DNA of 64,000 bases, from the NCBI RefSeq assembly GCF_051401765.1, contig NW_027480422.1, positions 26,740,001 to 26,804,000 of the forward strand. Direction: 5' to 3'. The stretch's first letter is position 1; the number at the start of each line of letters is the position of its first letter. Below, in pieces: positions 63,561 through 64,000 of the stretch. The translations under genes and the position numbers were made by a program. The DNA comes from Calliopsis andreniformis (Eukaryota; Arthropoda; Insecta; Hymenoptera; Andrenidae). The notes under the pieces were generated by a model. That model was not told the origin of the DNA. It searched no databases and was given only the letters and a program-made list of their open reading frames with translations.

Positions 63561-64000
63561 GGTCATTTCCACGTTCGGGGAACCTACGCTTCACTCTAGG
63601 GCGTTGTTCCACCACATCGAATAGCTACGCCCTTAGAAGTCAACACCAGAAACATAAAATACAATATAAATACAACAGTTTTTCCATCGTATAAAATGAA
63701 TAATTGCAACCAGTGTGAAAGTAATGGCCATTTCTACGTTCCGGGCATCCTAGACCTAACTCTGAGGCATTGCTCCACCAGATCTAATACATAGGGCCTT
63801 AGAAGTCAACGCCAGAAGAATAAAGTACAATCAAAATCCAACAGTTTGTCCATCGTATAACAGGAATAATTGCAACAAGCGTGAAGGTAATGGTCATTTC
63901 TACGATCCGGGCAACCTAGGTTTTGCTCTAGGGCGTTGCTCCACCAGATCGAATAGTTAGGGCCTTAAAAGTCAACGCCCGAAGCATGAAATACAAAATA
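63561..64000 (+). repeat. Start of a further L/R-type repeat, cut by the window edge
   Basis: The unit at 63561 (165 bp, with a private deletion in TTCGGGGAACC) joins a GGTCATTTCCACG start to the CTACGCTTC form. It then follows the order seen at 61570, 61736 and 61902. The last 109 bases (63892-64000) are the TACGATCCGGG unit and match 61902. Some variants, such as CAATCAAAATCC, are closer to block D, so it may derive from a mixed template. Confidence 0.75.

Larger units (their letters stand above)
1..64000 (+). repeat. 166-bp satellite DNA array, about 385 head-to-tail monomers
   Basis: The same 166-bp unit recurs from the first to the last base in one orientation. I tracked its start (GGTCAT or a variant) at 5, 171, 337, 503, 669 and onward to 63892. 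This gives 385 complete monomers, of which 358 are exactly 166 bp, 25 are 165 bp and 2 are 167 bp. No mobile element, inverted monomer or unique spacer interrupts the array and no flank is present, so it extends past both edges. Unit length, higher-order structure and lack of genes fit centromeric or pericentromeric heterochromatin of a eukaryote. That location is an inference; no CENP-A or FISH information is in the sequence. I do not recognise the satellite family. Confidence 0.98.

Noticed and set aside
1..64000. CRISPR array or other prokaryotic repeat system
   Set aside because: There are no short repeats separated by unique spacers. The repeat is the whole 166-bp unit with gradual divergence, and no cas or other bacterial genes are present.
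1..64000. Transposon, LTR or ribosomal spacer origin for the array
   Set aside because: I saw no terminal repeats, target-site duplications, transposase or reverse transcriptase fragments and no rRNA segments in any frame or strand. A database comparison of the monomer would be needed to detect a remote transposon origin.

Overview
The whole 64 kb window is one head-to-tail satellite DNA array. I found no gene, RNA gene, transposon, inverted segment or single-copy sequence. The unit is 166 bp. If phase 1 is the first G of the recurring GGTCAT, units start at 5, 171, 337, 503 and so on to 63892. That gives 385 complete monomers (5-63891), 4 leading bases and a 109-base partial unit at the right edge. 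By hand count 358 monomers are exactly 166 bp, 25 are 165 bp and 2 are 167 bp. The array continues past both edges. A uniform array of units close to the DNA length of a chromatosome, with higher-order repeats, points to eukaryotic centromeric or pericentromeric heterochromatin. The sequence alone does not identify the species, and I do not recognise the monomer. Satellites of about this length are known in plants (for example Medicago) and in molluscs (for example oysters), but that is only a length match recalled from memory.

Monomer anatomy: phase 1-80 is GC-richer (about 53% in my hand-made consensus) and phase 81-166 is AT-rich (about 30% GC), about 41% GC overall. Phase 20-48 holds an imperfect dyad (GCAAC-CTAG, loop, CTAG-GGC-GTTGC). 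Phase 96-146 holds A-tracts and a T5 run. The consensus carries seven CpG sites with no visible CpG depletion.

Layout: (1) 1-8963, block L, contains a 4-monomer tandem duplication and a 13/14-monomer tandem duplication. (2) 9296-15766, block B, has two copies of a 17/16-monomer repeat plus a 6-monomer partial. (3) 15767-18256 is a mosaic, largely related to L. (4) 18257-25490, block C, has two copies of a 21-monomer repeat and a partial third. (5) 25490-27221 is a transition with another 4-monomer duplication. (6) 27222-34689, block D copies 1 and 2, 17-monomer period. (7) 34703-38543 is a displaced copy of part of block C. (8) 38370-48131, two tandem E+D modules (D copies 3 and 4). (9) 48132-53607, a partial E and D copy 5. 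(10) 53608-56091 is a mosaic. (11) 56092-63394, block R, is a second copy of block L. (12) 63561-64000 is the start of a further copy of the L/R 14-monomer repeat.

Offsets between homologous blocks are multiples of 166 bp, apart from shared 1-bp indels. This is the signature of unequal exchange or in-register copying between monomers. The array is therefore not one regular higher-order repeat but a nested set of amplicons with 4-, 13/14-, 16/17- and 21-monomer periods. The two ends of the window are each other's closest relatives. Many short open frames occur by chance because 166 is not divisible by 3 and stop codons recur at fixed phases; none is annotated as a gene.
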